Shown here: piece by piece, positions 47,339 to 58,984 of the stretch | Layout of the letters: every line of letters begins with the position of its first letter | Position numbering within the stretch: the first letter of the stretch is position 1 | DNA from: Mycogone perniciosa | Taxonomy: Eukaryota; Ascomycota; Sordariomycetes; Hypocreales; Hypocreaceae | DNA: 64,000 nt | Direction: 5' to 3' | Assembly: GCA_025331125.1 (NCBI GenBank) | Contig: JAOALB010000032.1 | Location: 62,001 to 126,000 of the forward strand | The notes under the pieces: model-generated | The model's database searches: none | What the model was told of the DNA's origin: nothing | Seen by the model: the letters and a program-made list of their open reading frames with translations, nothing else | Position numbers and translations under genes: made by a program

Positions 47339-48211
47339 GGAAGTCACAAACTTTTTGTTTCCCCACGAAGCAAGAAGGGTGATCGTGATTTCAAAAAAGG
47401 GATGGGCCAGGGACTCCAAAAGGGGCATGTTTCAGTTGCGAAATTCGATTTACAGATGTTTAACAGGTTTCAGAGAAAGGGATTGTAAAAGAAGGGCAGC
47501 ATTTCACTACCGAGGTCTCAGACTCAACTCTGAGAATGAATATCAAGGGACATCAATTGGAAATATTTTCTGCGTAAGGATTTTGCTTGATGCATGTAGT
47601 TTAGGTCCCCCCGCTTTAGTCGGGGACATTCAACAGCCCCCATCAAGAGGCATTTCGAGTGTATAAAGGGGAGATTTCATTCACTGCGCGTACAATTCAG
47701 GTTCTTGTGTACTCTTCCGCATTTGTTCAAAGGGCTTCTCCTAGCTACCAAGGCGAAAAGAGTACAAATTTCATAGCCGTCTCTGCACTCTTTCTCGACA
47801 CCCCCGAGATATGGAGAGACTCTCCGAAGGCGTGTATATATCCCCCTATCTTCTCATTAAACCGACGATGTGTCAAGGGTATATACCAACCAACAGACCA
47901 AACCAATTCTACCCTAAAAGGTAAAAAATAAACAGGAAAACTAAGGGGGGCATTTGTAGGATATAGCAAAGGTATTTGTGAAGTAAGCCAGTGTATCGCA
48001 TAGGCAGAAAGGGAAAAGAAAGAAAAAGAAGAAGAAAACAAGACGAGGGCAAATATCCGAACTGGGGATTGGGTGAAAAGATGTTTCCCTCCCTTCAACG
48101 CCATGCGCAAGAGACATTCCTCATATACCCTAACCACCCGAATGCCAGAGTCACCAAAAATCGAAAAGCACGCCCTTGATTCAACAAAAAGCAGCTGAAG
48201 TGCCTGAGCGC
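47339..48211. other. Convergent intergenic gap
   Basis: About 870 bp between the MTHFR stop and the stop of the unassigned nuclear protein. Two 3' UTRs and several A-rich runs. No gene supported. Confidence 0.55.
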
Positions 48212-49522
48212 TCAGATCTCGCCATCGCCCTCGAAGGCGTTCCCGCTCCCATTCATGGGCATGTAAGGGTCCTCAGCCAGACCACTGGCAATGTATGCAT
48301 CCGAGTGGTTGCGGCCAAACATGGTGCTATGGAAATTGCCGCCCACCAATGCCTTTCGGTCAATGGTGGGCTTCTTTTCAATGTCTGCAAAGATGGACTG
48401 CGCGTTGCGGCCAACGTTCGGGTTCTGGTGAGCATTTCCAAAGACAGGCTGCGGCACCGCGCTGTCAGTAGTGAAGGCGGTAGTAGCAGTAGGGGTCTCG
48501 GCCTCGGGCTGAGAATCGCTGGCATCGAGCTGCGCCGAGGCCTCAGCGATCGTAACGTTTGCTTTGGCGGCAGCTCTGCGGATTGGAGTCCCGGACTTCT
48601 GGCCCGAGAAGGCTCCAATCTTGGGACGCTTGGACGGCGTCTGCTCGCGCTCGCTCCAGTCGTCGGTGTCTTTGTCGTCGTCGTCATCCTCGTCGGACGA
48701 GGTGCGTTTGATCTCAGGCATGGCGCGGGTTCGCTTGCGGGCGGTACCAGAGCGGCTGCCGAGGCCTCGTCGCAAGGGAGTTGGCTTGGAGGGCGTGGCG
48801 GTTACGCTGCTGGTGCCGCCGCCACCAAAGGAGAGGCAGTTTGCGACGTCGCCGCCGTCTTGCTCGACTTGTCTGAGTGTATCGGCGTCTTTCTTGATGG
48901 AGCGGAATTGGAACTGAATGCCGTCTGCAGTCGACTGGCCAAAGTACTTGGCGATATCTGCACAAGTGCGGTTAGTTTCTATTCATAGGGCTTTGGGCCT
49001 CAACAGCAATTCGACCGCGGAAAGCAAGAACATAAAAAACATGACGTTGTTTGCAAGTGGTGAACGACTTCAGTCGATGACTCTCCAGCTCGCTGCAGGA
49101 ATGTGCGTACTGTTCTTGTCCACGGCCTCCTGGGTGATCGGAAGATCGTCGCCAATGGTGAGATTCTTCATGTCGAAACCTTGTTGTCGACCCTCTCGAA
49201 CGATGATGGATTGAGCCCTCAGTCGACGAAATCGATGGTTCAAAGCATGATCCGTCATGTCCGATCCATAACAGGCCGCAATTTCTGGGACGAAGAGTTA
49301 ACCTTCGCCCCAACAGAGAACACCAGTAACCCATACATAACACGACAAAAGAAACGCAAACAGCTGAGAGCAAACAAAACTTCGGACAAGATGAGGTTAC
49401 TAAGGAGAAAGATGCTTACCCTTGTAGTTCCACTTCACCTCGGGGTGAGCCGCAACAATGGCGCGGACCATACGGGCCTGTGCCTCGAAGGTTTTGTAGT
49501 TGGCTTTGTTTGCAGGAGCCAT
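48212..49522 (-). CDS. Unassigned probable nuclear protein, conserved N-terminal helical domain
   Basis: Two exons, 49522-49420 and 48957-48212, joined in phase 1 to give 282 aa. The intron (48958-49419, 462 bp, GTAAGC..TGCAG) is far longer than other introns in the window. Joining restores the continuous segment ARMVRAIVAAHPEVKWNYKD followed by IAKYFGQSTADGIQFQFRSI. This resembles a small helical domain common in fungal nuclear proteins, possibly winged-helix or Myb-like (inference). After residue about 60 the protein is disordered: Lys/Arg and Asp/Glu clusters (KRTSSDEDDDDDKD), SKRPKIG as a possible nuclear signal, then a Ser/Thr/Ala-rich part ending in NFHSTMFGRNHSDAYIASGL, a short C-terminal motif. 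No known function or name can be given. The last 40 aa look conserved by composition. Confidence 0.75.
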
Positions 49523-50628
49523 GGTCGTTCTCTGATGAAATAGTGTCAGCAGTGTGGAGGATTCAGTTGACTCGCATTGTCTGGATTTGCCCACTGACTC
49601 CGGATAGAACCGCGAGGAGAGAAGAGAGCTTTGCAGCGGTATGTGGATAGGGTGGGAAATTCCAATCACAAAGACGCGAAGTGCAAGAAGGAAAGTAAAT
49701 GAGAGTTGCGTGCGCAGTTCTGAGAGTCGGATGGCTTTGCGTAGTTGGGAGGTGTGCAAGTTGCGATGCCTGAAGAAGAGGGTGAGGAGTGTGTGGGAGT
49801 TTTGAAACTCCTGTGTGAATGGGTTCGGATGAACTGTAGTCACCTGACCGCTCGAGGGACTGAGAAAGAAGAAGAAAGATAATCACCGGAGTGACTGACA
49901 GTTGGCAGCTGGCAGCTGGCAAAACTGAGAGATGGGCAAATCAGAACAAGGGTCCGTGTGTTTCTTGCAATTGGGGAGTATAGAGGTGAATCAAGGCCAC
50001 TCAGCAGAATCTCGACACTATAAAGAAAGATATGGAACGAGGAGGTATAGATGGCAAGTTTCGAAATCCGAGTGTTTAAAAAGAAGAGAAACTCGGCACG
50101 CTTTTAGGGCAGGTTGAAATAACAGTGCTGTGCTTTTTTGGTGTGTTTTGAAGATTGGAAAATAGTAAAGTTTACCTACTATTGTGCAAGTATGGTCAAT
50201 ATCTCAAGCCCTCCTTTTCTTCACTTCAATCCTAATCAGTTGTCAGTCTCAGGACTTGTAGGCCTAGTGCTGCATGTTTCAAGTTAAAGACCAGCTCAAT
50301 AAAGCTAGACAAATTAGCCATACATAAAAGAGGATTCGCTCACCTTTTAGAACAAATGTATCTATGTTGATTCCCCGAGAAGTTGAACGAAATAGGGTGA
50401 AGCAACCGTTGAGCCATCAACCAGTTACCAATAACTTATTGCTGCCAGGTCGTCAACCCTAGGAATTGAGAAGAAAAAGAATCGAGAATCTGTAAAATCA
50501 GGGGAAATATCTCCGTTTGGTATTTTTATCGAGGGACCTTCTATTCTTCAGACAAACAGAGTGAAAGATGTGACTGCTTGTCAGTTGAATGAGTATCGCC
50601 GCAAAGGCACCGCAGCTGCAGCCGCAGC

Positions 50629-50902
50629 TTATGACTTCTGAGGAAGAGCTCGCAGCAACGAATCGGCTTTGTAAGCTACCAAGACGGCGTTGTCCCGGTT
50701 GCAAAAGTGAGGCTTGAATGCATTGGCAATTCGTTTGATACCTTCGTAGGTGGTTGTTGTGAAGAGAAAGTCAGGTGGCTGGTATCCATTCTCCTGAGCC
50801 TCAGCGCCACCTGGTGCAAATAGCATAGTAGGGAACTTGAAATACTCGGCATATTTCCCAAGACAGTCACCAAAATCGGTGCAATTATCTCCAAATAAGG
50901 GT
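50629..50902 (-). pseudogene. Orphan protein-coding fragment, possible gene relic
   Basis: About 90 codons open on the minus strand, ending at a stop near 50629. The upstream end is closed by a stop codon near 50905. The only ATG is at 50826, inside the protein-like part. The residues upstream of it (CTDFGDCLGKYAEYFKFPT) and downstream (PPDFLFTTTTYEGIKRIANA) read as one natural protein with mixed polar and aromatic composition. It looks like the C-terminal exon of a larger protein whose upstream exons are missing or decayed. I do not recognise the family. It could also be a last exon of an intact gene with exons I could not find in the AT-rich DNA to 51.4 kb. Confidence 0.4.
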
Positions 50903-51066
50903 TAGGATTTTGAAATGGCTGTTTTTAATTAATCTTACATGTTTTTTCTACCTATTTGAGGACTTGTGGGATAGGTAATATTGATGCAGCGGCAGATGCA
51001 AAAGTACTCTTTTATCACAAGTTAACGAATGCCGCGTGCCTTCTGAGCCTCCTAGTTCCCCTATGG

Positions 51067-51094
51067 CCTTTTATATATGACCTTTTATATATGA
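51067..51094. repeat. 14-nt tandem duplication
   Basis: CCTTTTATATATGA occurs twice back to back in AT-rich intergenic DNA, followed by a partial third CCTTTTT. Possibly a slippage or excision scar. Confidence 0.8.
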
Positions 51095-51449
51095 CCTTTT
51101 TCAACAGTTCAAAATCTATAAAAGACTGTTTCAAATGGAGTGTAGTATCCCATACAGCGGGCTTTATAGATACAATCCAGTACCTCATACAGAATCGACG
51201 GCCTTGCGACTGATTAATATTTACTTATACTATGTGTTTGTCTGTTGGCAAATATCTCGATACCTTGGAGCAGGTTCTAGACTATCGCGTCTAGGGCCCT
51301 TACGTTTTCCATCATGGATGCAATGAAGCGCAATTATCAGGAGAAATCGGGAATGCTCTATACTATCCAAGACTCTATCAGGTTTGTGTTTATTTACTGG
51401 CCGTAAACATCATTAGTATTAGTATGTTGCCCATCGACACGGCCACCAT

Positions 51450-52441
51450 CTATTTCATTTCGATATCGCTGTATGGCGCCGGCCGTCGAGTAGGTGTAAG
51501 ACTCCTGCTATGGCCTCGCACGCCGGGTTGGTACGCCGAGGGCCACGAAGCCTCCTGAACTTGATGACCTTTAACAACCGACTCGTTTTCGCCCTCGCCA
51601 TACATGAAGTATTGGAATCCCAGGAATAAGTCGCACGCGGCTTGGAAGATACCGCAAATCTTAAACGCAATGGGGATCTCGGATGTTGCTGTGAAGAACC
51701 AGAAGATCTTCATGGCATCGCCGCCGATCCAACTGATCAAAACAGAGACTCGGAATCCTTTGCATGACTTTGTTTGCGCATTGGCGATCATTTGGGGAAT
51801 GGGCAGCGTGGCCTCGACAGAGAGTCCGACGTATCCGAGCATCGCAGAGTATGTCGAGTAAATCGGCGGCAGGTTGGACAGGACCATCTCGCAGACTACC
51901 AAGCCAGCGAAGAAGTATACAACGAACTGCCAGTAACTATATAGGCGTAAGTCTGTGTTCGATATGCAGAAGGCGGAAAGGCATTGATGAACTCACGGCT
52001 TCGGTGCCCGCCACTGCCAGAAATTGTACGGTCTCTGTGAGAACACGCCTTCAGACGGAGCAAAAGGTAAACCAGCCTCTCCCCCCTTATTCGACGGTGC
52101 CGGTCGGTGATCGAGCGCAATCTTGAGCAGGATCATCTGCACTCCCACCATGATGAAGGACTGCAGCAATAAACTCGTATCAAATTTCGCACCGAGCCAG
52201 TAAAAGATCCTATCTCCAAGTCAGCGATGTCACCCGGAAAAGCCGGAGGCGAGGGAAAAGGCCGCGGGGCAACGCACCTGAACAAAGACGCAATGAGCAT
52301 GATCAGCGGAATATCGAGCGAGAAACCCGCGCTCGTCTTCTTCCGATGCATGGAAAGGGCCTGGTCGCCATAGGAGATGATGGGCGAGAGGATGATGAAG
52401 AGCGGCGCGACATAGCCCGCGCAAGCTGCGAGCCAGCCCAT
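51450..52441 (-). CDS. PQ-loop membrane protein, SLC66A2/Any1-like
   Basis: Seven-helix PQ-loop family protein. Relatives (SLC66A2/PQLC1; yeast Any1/Cfs1) act at endosome/Golgi and affect phospholipid flipping. Three exons, 52441-52278, 52209-51997 and 51936-51450, with introns of 68 and 60 bp, give 287 aa. Junctions restore SLFRIFYWLGAKFDTSLLLQ and APKPYWQFVVYFFAG, both family-like. The N-terminal loop reads SPIISYGDQALSMHRKKTSAGFS, lacking a perfect PQ dipeptide. The second loop has the classic IPQMIANAQTKSCKGF. The final helix is followed by an about 45-aa tail rich in Ser/Arg/Pro (RSLTPTRRPAPYSDIEMK). Function in this organism is inferred from family only. Confidence 0.85.
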
Positions 52442-54244
52442 CGCAACGGTTTCGATTGTTCGATGGGATGAATGTCCAGGAAACAGAATAAGAAAGCGAT
52501 GATAGCAGCGAAGGAAAGAAAAGTATTAGTTATGTATTATTAGTGTGTATAACAAGCCCATTCGCGAACAAAGGAACAGAATTGGGAAAGAGGAGAGCAA
52601 CAAATGGCGGTTTGACGAATTGGAGGAGGTATGGAGGATCGTTGAAGACGCGACAGATCGAGGTTTAGGGGAATTTCCAAGACTGGACTCGGATCGGCGT
52701 TAGTAGTGCGGTACTTTCCTTTGCGGGGCATCAAGCAGAAACGTTGAGGTACAGCCCTATCTGAATTTAAAACCTAATTTATCGGAGCCTGACATTCCTA
52801 TCTTGCTATCTTCAGTGCCCCTCGATCCGATCTCCCTACCCTTGAGCAGGGAGTGAAAAAGGAGGTGGTGTCTAGCGGTTATTAAAATACATTAAAACAG
52901 AGGTAAATTCACAAATTACTATTACTTCTTGTGGCTGGATGGATTATGAGGACCAGAAACTCAGGCTTGGGCGAGGTTTGTTGCTCAGCTATTAGGGCTG
53001 TTCTCTGTGCAAAGTGCTGGTATCGATGTCGATACCGCCAAGGGTTCCTTTACTACTGACATCATCATCTCGGCACATGTAATCAGTCCCGAGACGCCAC
53101 ATTGGACGTATGTAAAGCCGGCACTCCATACCATACAGCTCCTTGAGGACACCCCGAAGGCCTTCTGTTTCTGTTACTTGTGGCCTCCCGAGGTCCTTCA
53201 ATTGGTGTCCACGCACTAGACGAGGCCTCCATCATGCAGTTTTACAGGTTCTCTTCCCATGCCATTGATCACGAATATGTACCAGTTAGACAACAGTTCC
53301 CCTCGCTACTTCAGAGACCTTGTAATTGCCTCCGTTCCCATTTACACTATACTCATACGCTGCCAAAGTCATGGATGATGGTCTCTTGAGCATTCCCACA
53401 TCACTTCCGCAACAATACAGAGAGGGCCGTGGGTGTTTCAAGAACAGGTAAGTGGTCTGTGTGCTTTAGTATGAATGAATCATTTCGTCTTCGACACCCT
53501 CCTCTTGTCATGGACCGAGGGACCAAGACCTTGAGTTTGTGCTTGTGAGGGTTTCAGGTGAGGGATACACACGGAGATGTCAGCGTCAACCCCCACATGT
53601 TGCACGACGATTAATACGATAACCTTGGATATCTGAGCAACGGATAAGGAGTCGGCATTTCATACACTAACTTAACACCAAGGGCGTGTTGAACCGTCTG
53701 CTCATCCAATTGTCATCGTATGTCTAACAACATTGAACTCACCCCTCTGGTCAAACATCGTACGATATCCGTCGAGGAGCCCGTCTAGCTAGTGAATCCG
53801 TTTGGAATTTTGTAATCTCAGCCCTAAGGCATTGCCGAACGGCAGAATCATGACCCAACTCCATGGCCATGGAAGGGCGCAGGTGACGGTGGTATGTCTC
53901 CGAACGCGCTCGCTAACTCTCAAGGCCTTTAGTTTTCTGAGTTGTAGTTCCGATATCCGTCTGATTATATATTCGATCACTAATCGCTATCTCGTGGATC
54001 GAAAGAGGGCCGTCTGTACTCCGTACATTGATCGTACTCGTAGAGCCATCGAGGGAATCACGGTTCACAAACTTGCCCCCTTTGCGCGGACATGCTGTTC
54101 GGCATTTGCTTACCTTGGTTCCAGAAACGGATAAAACTGTTTCAGGGAATCTTCTGTCATCCTAGGCGGGCGTGTAGCCATTTATGGAGCGAAAGGACTA
54201 ACCTCCGAATCCCGCAACATCATCCTGGGCCGAAGGTGCATCAC
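52442..54244. other. Gene-free stretch
   Basis: Promoter side of the PQ-loop gene followed by AT-rich sequence. Open frames up to about 110 codons (53802-54134, +) have no motifs. Nothing supportable. Confidence 0.5.
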
Positions 54245-54300
54245 ACCGTACTCCGTATTTAGTCTCAATTAGCTAACGCTTGCTGTACGGAGTACGAAGT
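54245..54300. repeat. TACTCCGTA ... TACGGAGTA inverted pair
   Basis: Opposite-strand copies of the dispersed word about 40 bp apart, able to form a hairpin. Another pair with TACTCCGTAC and TACGGAGCACTTCGTAC is at 54693-54721. Confidence 0.75.
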
Positions 54301-54559
54301 ATAATACTAGTCGTGCTACCTTACCATAGATCCACTAAGAATGAGCTTATTTGAATTATGATAAAACGGTGGACCAAGCCACGTTAGCAATGCCGGATGT
54401 CCGGGACATGGTCTGACGACGACTTTGTCAGACTGACAAACAAACTAATGCCCACGCATTTAAGCCACGGCGTCCCCGTTCTTATCAACAAGAATTATGA
54501 TTATTACTACTTTGTTTAGTCGGGTTCATGTCATATCATCCATTATGACCAGGGAGAAG

Positions 54560-54586
54560 ACACACACACACACACACACACACACA
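54560..54586. repeat. (CA)n microsatellite
   Basis: Thirteen consecutive CA units in intergenic DNA, followed by ATCGCTAG. Confidence 0.92.
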
Positions 54587-55118
54587 ATCGCTAGTACTAT
54601 TTCTCCGTTTCCTTGTTAACAAAAAAGAAAGAAGAAAAAAACCGTTGTTCGTATACACCCGAGAGTTTTGTCAGAGCTCCAGTAACACGACACTACTCCG
54701 TACTACGGAGCACTTCGTACGGGATGTTGTCATGCGAAAACGGTCACCTCGTATCCCACGCTTTGGCACCCAAAGCTTACATGCGTTGGACAGAATCCGC
54801 CAATCTCCGCAAAATATGTCCTTTGTTTCTGATTCCCACCTCTAGGCAGACAGTTTAGCAAACACCCTTTATTATTGTTATTTTTATTTCATCTACCCCA
54901 TGCTATCCGTAAGCAGTGGGACGGCATAGAGTAGACCAATACCCCGTAGGGCAGGAGAAATACCGGCCCATCACACTACTGCCGGTTATCCATGTCATCA
55001 TCATCTCGAACCCTTGAAACACGACCGTATCTTTGGAACGCCGATGACCCCTAACGGTTAACGGGGACCGCCATTAATAGCCCCAGCACTATTCCTGTCG
55101 GTAGCAATGTATTCCGTT

Positions 55119-55157
55119 AGTAGGAGTAGGAGTAGGAGTAGGAGTAGGAGTAGTAGT
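55119..55157. repeat. (AGTAGG)n minisatellite
   Basis: About six AGTAGG units passing into AGTAGTAGT. The unit shares the AGTA core of the TACGGAGTA word, but no direct relation can be shown. Confidence 0.88.
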
Positions 55158-55780
55158 ACCATCACAGAACATCGGGATTCGTCTTCGGCACACGAAGGGG
55201 GTAGAATCAAGCTAGAGCCTTAAGGATGACCTAAAGCTTGACATCCCACAGGTACGGAAACGGAGTGCGGAGCGTCGTTTTCTCGCCCAACCCCACGGAC
55301 GATTCGGCATTTCCGTGTCTCAGTCTTCCAAAAGCCGATTAACAACTCCGGCGGATCCTGACCGAAGATTCTGCCCATTAATTCGGGAAAAGTCCCATTT
55401 GAAATCATTGACAGCGGCAACAGCCCCTGCCACAATAACCTATCGCCGAAAATATATTACATATCTCGGACGTCTTCTTTACTCCCTGCGGGAATAACTC
55501 CGAAAACTCCATACGTGTATTGCCCTGTTTACCTCAGATATGTACGGAGTACTCCGCATGGAGTGCAGTAGTAGTAGTATCTAGATATGCAGTCAAAACA
55601 ACGGCGTCTACAATATTTGCCCAGTTAATGTTGACGTGATTGATCTCATCTTGTTTGGGGGCCGTGTGCTGATTAAGGGAATGCCATGGTGGTGGTTTAC
55701 TATCCAGTCTATCGATAGATTTCCGTCTGACAAGTAAACAAATAATAATCTTGCGGAATATCTATGGATAAAAAAGTTCT

Positions 55781-55796
55781 TACGGAGTACTTCGTA
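55781..55796. repeat. TACGGAGTACTTCGTA exact copy
   Basis: Third exact copy of the 16-nt word, in the gene-free tail. Confidence 0.8.
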
Positions 55797-58700
55797 GAGC
55801 ATGCAACTATGACCAATAGTCTACATGATCGGTTTATCCGGCGGCATCCGCCGTTTCCAACGTCGTGTTTGGGCGCATGTCCAGCCTACCCTAGAGATCA
55901 TTTCACGATGGGCGGAAGAAGACCGCAAATGACAAACCATCTGTTGTGAGGCCTTTTCGCCCGTTTATACAGGTTTTACTCGCACGGTTTAGCCGAATTA
56001 ACATCTTACATGTTGGCTGTCCCGTGTGATAATTCCACCGGCATGTCATCAGTAATCTCTCCCACTCCCAGATACTGAATATCGACCCTCAGAGAAAAGG
56101 CAAGGATACATCATATTCCAGTGCATCCGACGGCAGTGGAAGACACACCGCACGCAATAATAGCACGTAACCAACAAGGTGTACGAAGATAGCGAAATTG
56201 GCATCCCATTTGAGGCCTCCTAACCGACTTCTAAATCTGGCTCTCTTAGCGATCATGATTCTCCCAAGGATCCTTCAGTCTACAATTATTAAACCAACCT
56301 CGTATCGCTGAACCACCGCCTCGGTAAAAAGAAAATGATACTTCCACTCACCAGCAAAAGTACTCTCTCATATTCTCCCTGTTGCTCCTCGTATCCAGCG
56401 TATCATCACCAAGAAGGGTAGTGGTGGCCGACTCCCTCACAAGGACCCCTACCTCTTATGTGCTTTGCGATCAATCACATGGTTTCGATCTCCTGCAGCA
56501 AATGCAAGGCAGTCAGGTTTAAATAGCACCACCACTACTGCTACTAGGAGCCATCGGTAATGAAACCACCGCCTGCATGTAACGGTCTGTTGGTTCGCCG
56601 GTGATTTCACCTGCAAAAGTTGAAACGTAGCCCAGTTTTGTTGATACGACATAAATGAGGGGAACGGAGGCCGCGCATTCCATATCCTAGGACATATACG
56701 ACAACATTCGCGAGTCAAGTTGGTGGTCTGTTCTCTGTTCAATGTGTTGTTGGCTATGCCCCTTTTCTCGATCCGCTTTCGGGGAATTTTTTTTCTCTCG
56801 CTCCCGGGCAAGCAACCAACATACGGAGTACATACCAATGATACCATATGAAGCACAGAGGACTGGTCTGTTTCCTCCCTTGGGCCATGTCGGCGATAGT
56901 CGACCAAACAGATTAGCCTATTGTGTCTTATGAACAGGGTATATGACAAGCTCCTTCCTCTGAGGGAAATGATAGCAACGCTTGAGTGGTGATGGTATCC
57001 AGCAGATACATACCATGGACGAAGGCCAGTCATGTAAACAACCGATTAGCCGTCCGATTTGCCTAGCTGTGCGACAGCAAATGACAGCTCAACTTCATCC
57101 ATGGCAGTCCTGTCGCAACCGTTCGTCAAGCGCTGACATTACGGCGAGTGCGGACCGTGTCTCAACAGCCAACTAGTGGAACTGCGAGAAATATATCCGT
57201 GCCGCTTTTCCAATAGTAACTGAACCGTCCGTGATATTCTCACGCCATCGTCACCCATGAGAGGAAAATCACCGATGCACGTGTAGGCATCAGCGCAATG
57301 TGACTCCTCTTCGTACCAACATGAGACCCGACAGTTTGGTTCGCAAACCACCAAAACGAGTTGTTTGTTGGTCAGTACTCGGGCAAAGAAATTTGCAAAA
57401 TCCAGTTGTGTGCGTGCATGTCGGACCAACAAGAGGCTCTGCCGACCATCCTCCCTAATGTACGGAGTAAGGTCTGGTGGTTCGGTCCGCGCGATTCTAT
57501 TCTGGGTTTTGGTTCTCACTCCAAAAGCCACGCCATTGACCAGTTCACCCCCCAATATCGAAGGCGGGAATCTCTAGAGTTGAGCTCTTCAGTCGTGCCG
57601 TCTTGTTGGTTCGTGGGGGCCATATGTGAGCACTGTAGGGTCCACACGGCTGGACCCTTGCCTTCGCGTAGTGTATTCGTCATGCTCAGACTCCGTCCTC
57701 TCCGTACGGGGGCGCTTGAAAGGGAGAAAGCCAAAGCGCGAAACTTGTTGCCTGATTGGTATGCACGAGCTTCTCTGGAGAGGACGTGCCCTCAACTGAC
57801 AGATTGATTCCACCCACCAGGCAAACAGAAGGATGCGAGCAGAAACCGGACATTCCTCTGGGATTTCGCCCTAATCCCTTGACTTTCGGCCCTTAGAACA
57901 GCTGTCAAATCCTATCGGAGCTTATCGACACATTCGCATCATCGCTCTAGCTGGATCTGTAACGAGTTAAGACTCGGGAATACGATACGGCAAACTGATG
58001 GGAGTAAGCAGATCCCCCGACGCTCTAAAGCATGAAAATCCAAAAACAGACGGCGCTGCACAGCTTTAACCCCACACCGTAGACCATCAACAACGGTCCT
58101 GATTGCGTATCGTATCATTGCCCTGCCCTGCTTGAGTAGTTGTGGGGTACCGTACCCGCGCGCGAAACGAAAGAGGAAGCAGAACGTGAGCCAACACTCT
58201 CGAGACGCTGTCCCGTGCTTATTCATTGCTAGTATCTGCAGGTGATAAGCCACTAAATGCCCATCTGCCTCTCATGTTAATATAATGAGTCGGCATGGAC
58301 TAAATAGGGAGTGCAAACAAGGTCGCCGTAGTGCAAGTGAGATGCTGCCTGCTCTCCACGCCATGCCGGCACTGCAGGATTGGAACTAAACGCGTGATTG
58401 CTGCAGCGTAAACAACGGAACCAGATACGGAGACCGTCTCATTACCCCCTTCTTGGAAGAGCCCGAAGGCCAAGACGTTATGAGTACGGGGCGGGTTGGC
58501 ATTAGGTTGGAAAATTATTCCTTGTGATGGTAAACGAGCCTTGAGGGATTAGTGAAACAAAATGTTGAAGAAGACGGAGATTGCAGAGGGAAATAACCGC
58601 GGATATCACAGATGGAAAGAGAAAGGCACTCGTAGACACTCTTAGGTAGTATCTCTGGTTTGCCATGTCGTGAGGTTGCATCAACGCTTCTCCAAACCGA

Positions 58701-58916
58701 ACTGCAACGCCACACCTTCGGCTTCTCTCACCTCGTCGATGCCCCAGAGCTAGAAGACGGACGAACCTGGGCTGTAAGGATCCGATTTACTACCCTCAAG
58801 GTGGTGGGTCACACGTCATCAAGGCCTTCGGAGCTCCCCCACTTCCGTGGAAGTCTCACACGCAGAGCAAGGGCTTTGCGTTCGTCCAAGGTGGTAGTAC
58901 TCATACTCGTACTTTG

Positions 58917-58984
58917 TACGGAGTACTTCGTACACCACAGTATTACGAGCCAATGTACGGAGTACGGACAAATGTACGGAGGAC
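58917..58984. repeat. TACGGAGTACTTCGTA exact copy plus tandem relatives
   Basis: Exact 16-mer at 58917-58932 followed within 52 bp by TACGGAGTACGGA and TACGGAGGACGAAG, suggesting local duplication of one unit. Confidence 0.78.

Larger units (their letters stand above)
49523..51449. other. Gene-poor stretch with an orphan coding fragment
   Basis: The first 400 bp is the leader of the nuclear-protein gene (-), the rest is AT-rich. Between 50629 and 50902 the minus strand holds an open protein-like segment listed separately. A 14-nt tandem duplication is at 51067-51094. No complete gene supported. Confidence 0.5.

Noticed and set aside
48176..48988. 270-codon plus-strand frame
   Set aside because: Antisense to exon 2 of the nuclear protein; Gly/Arg/Leu composition typical of a shadow.
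50890..50910. Telomere-like AGGGTTAGG near 50898
   Set aside because: Only one and a half repeat units; no array, so not an interstitial telomere or telomerase RNA template that I can support.
56449..57033. 194-codon minus-strand frame in the tail
   Set aside because: Random-looking composition, no motif; left out for lack of support.
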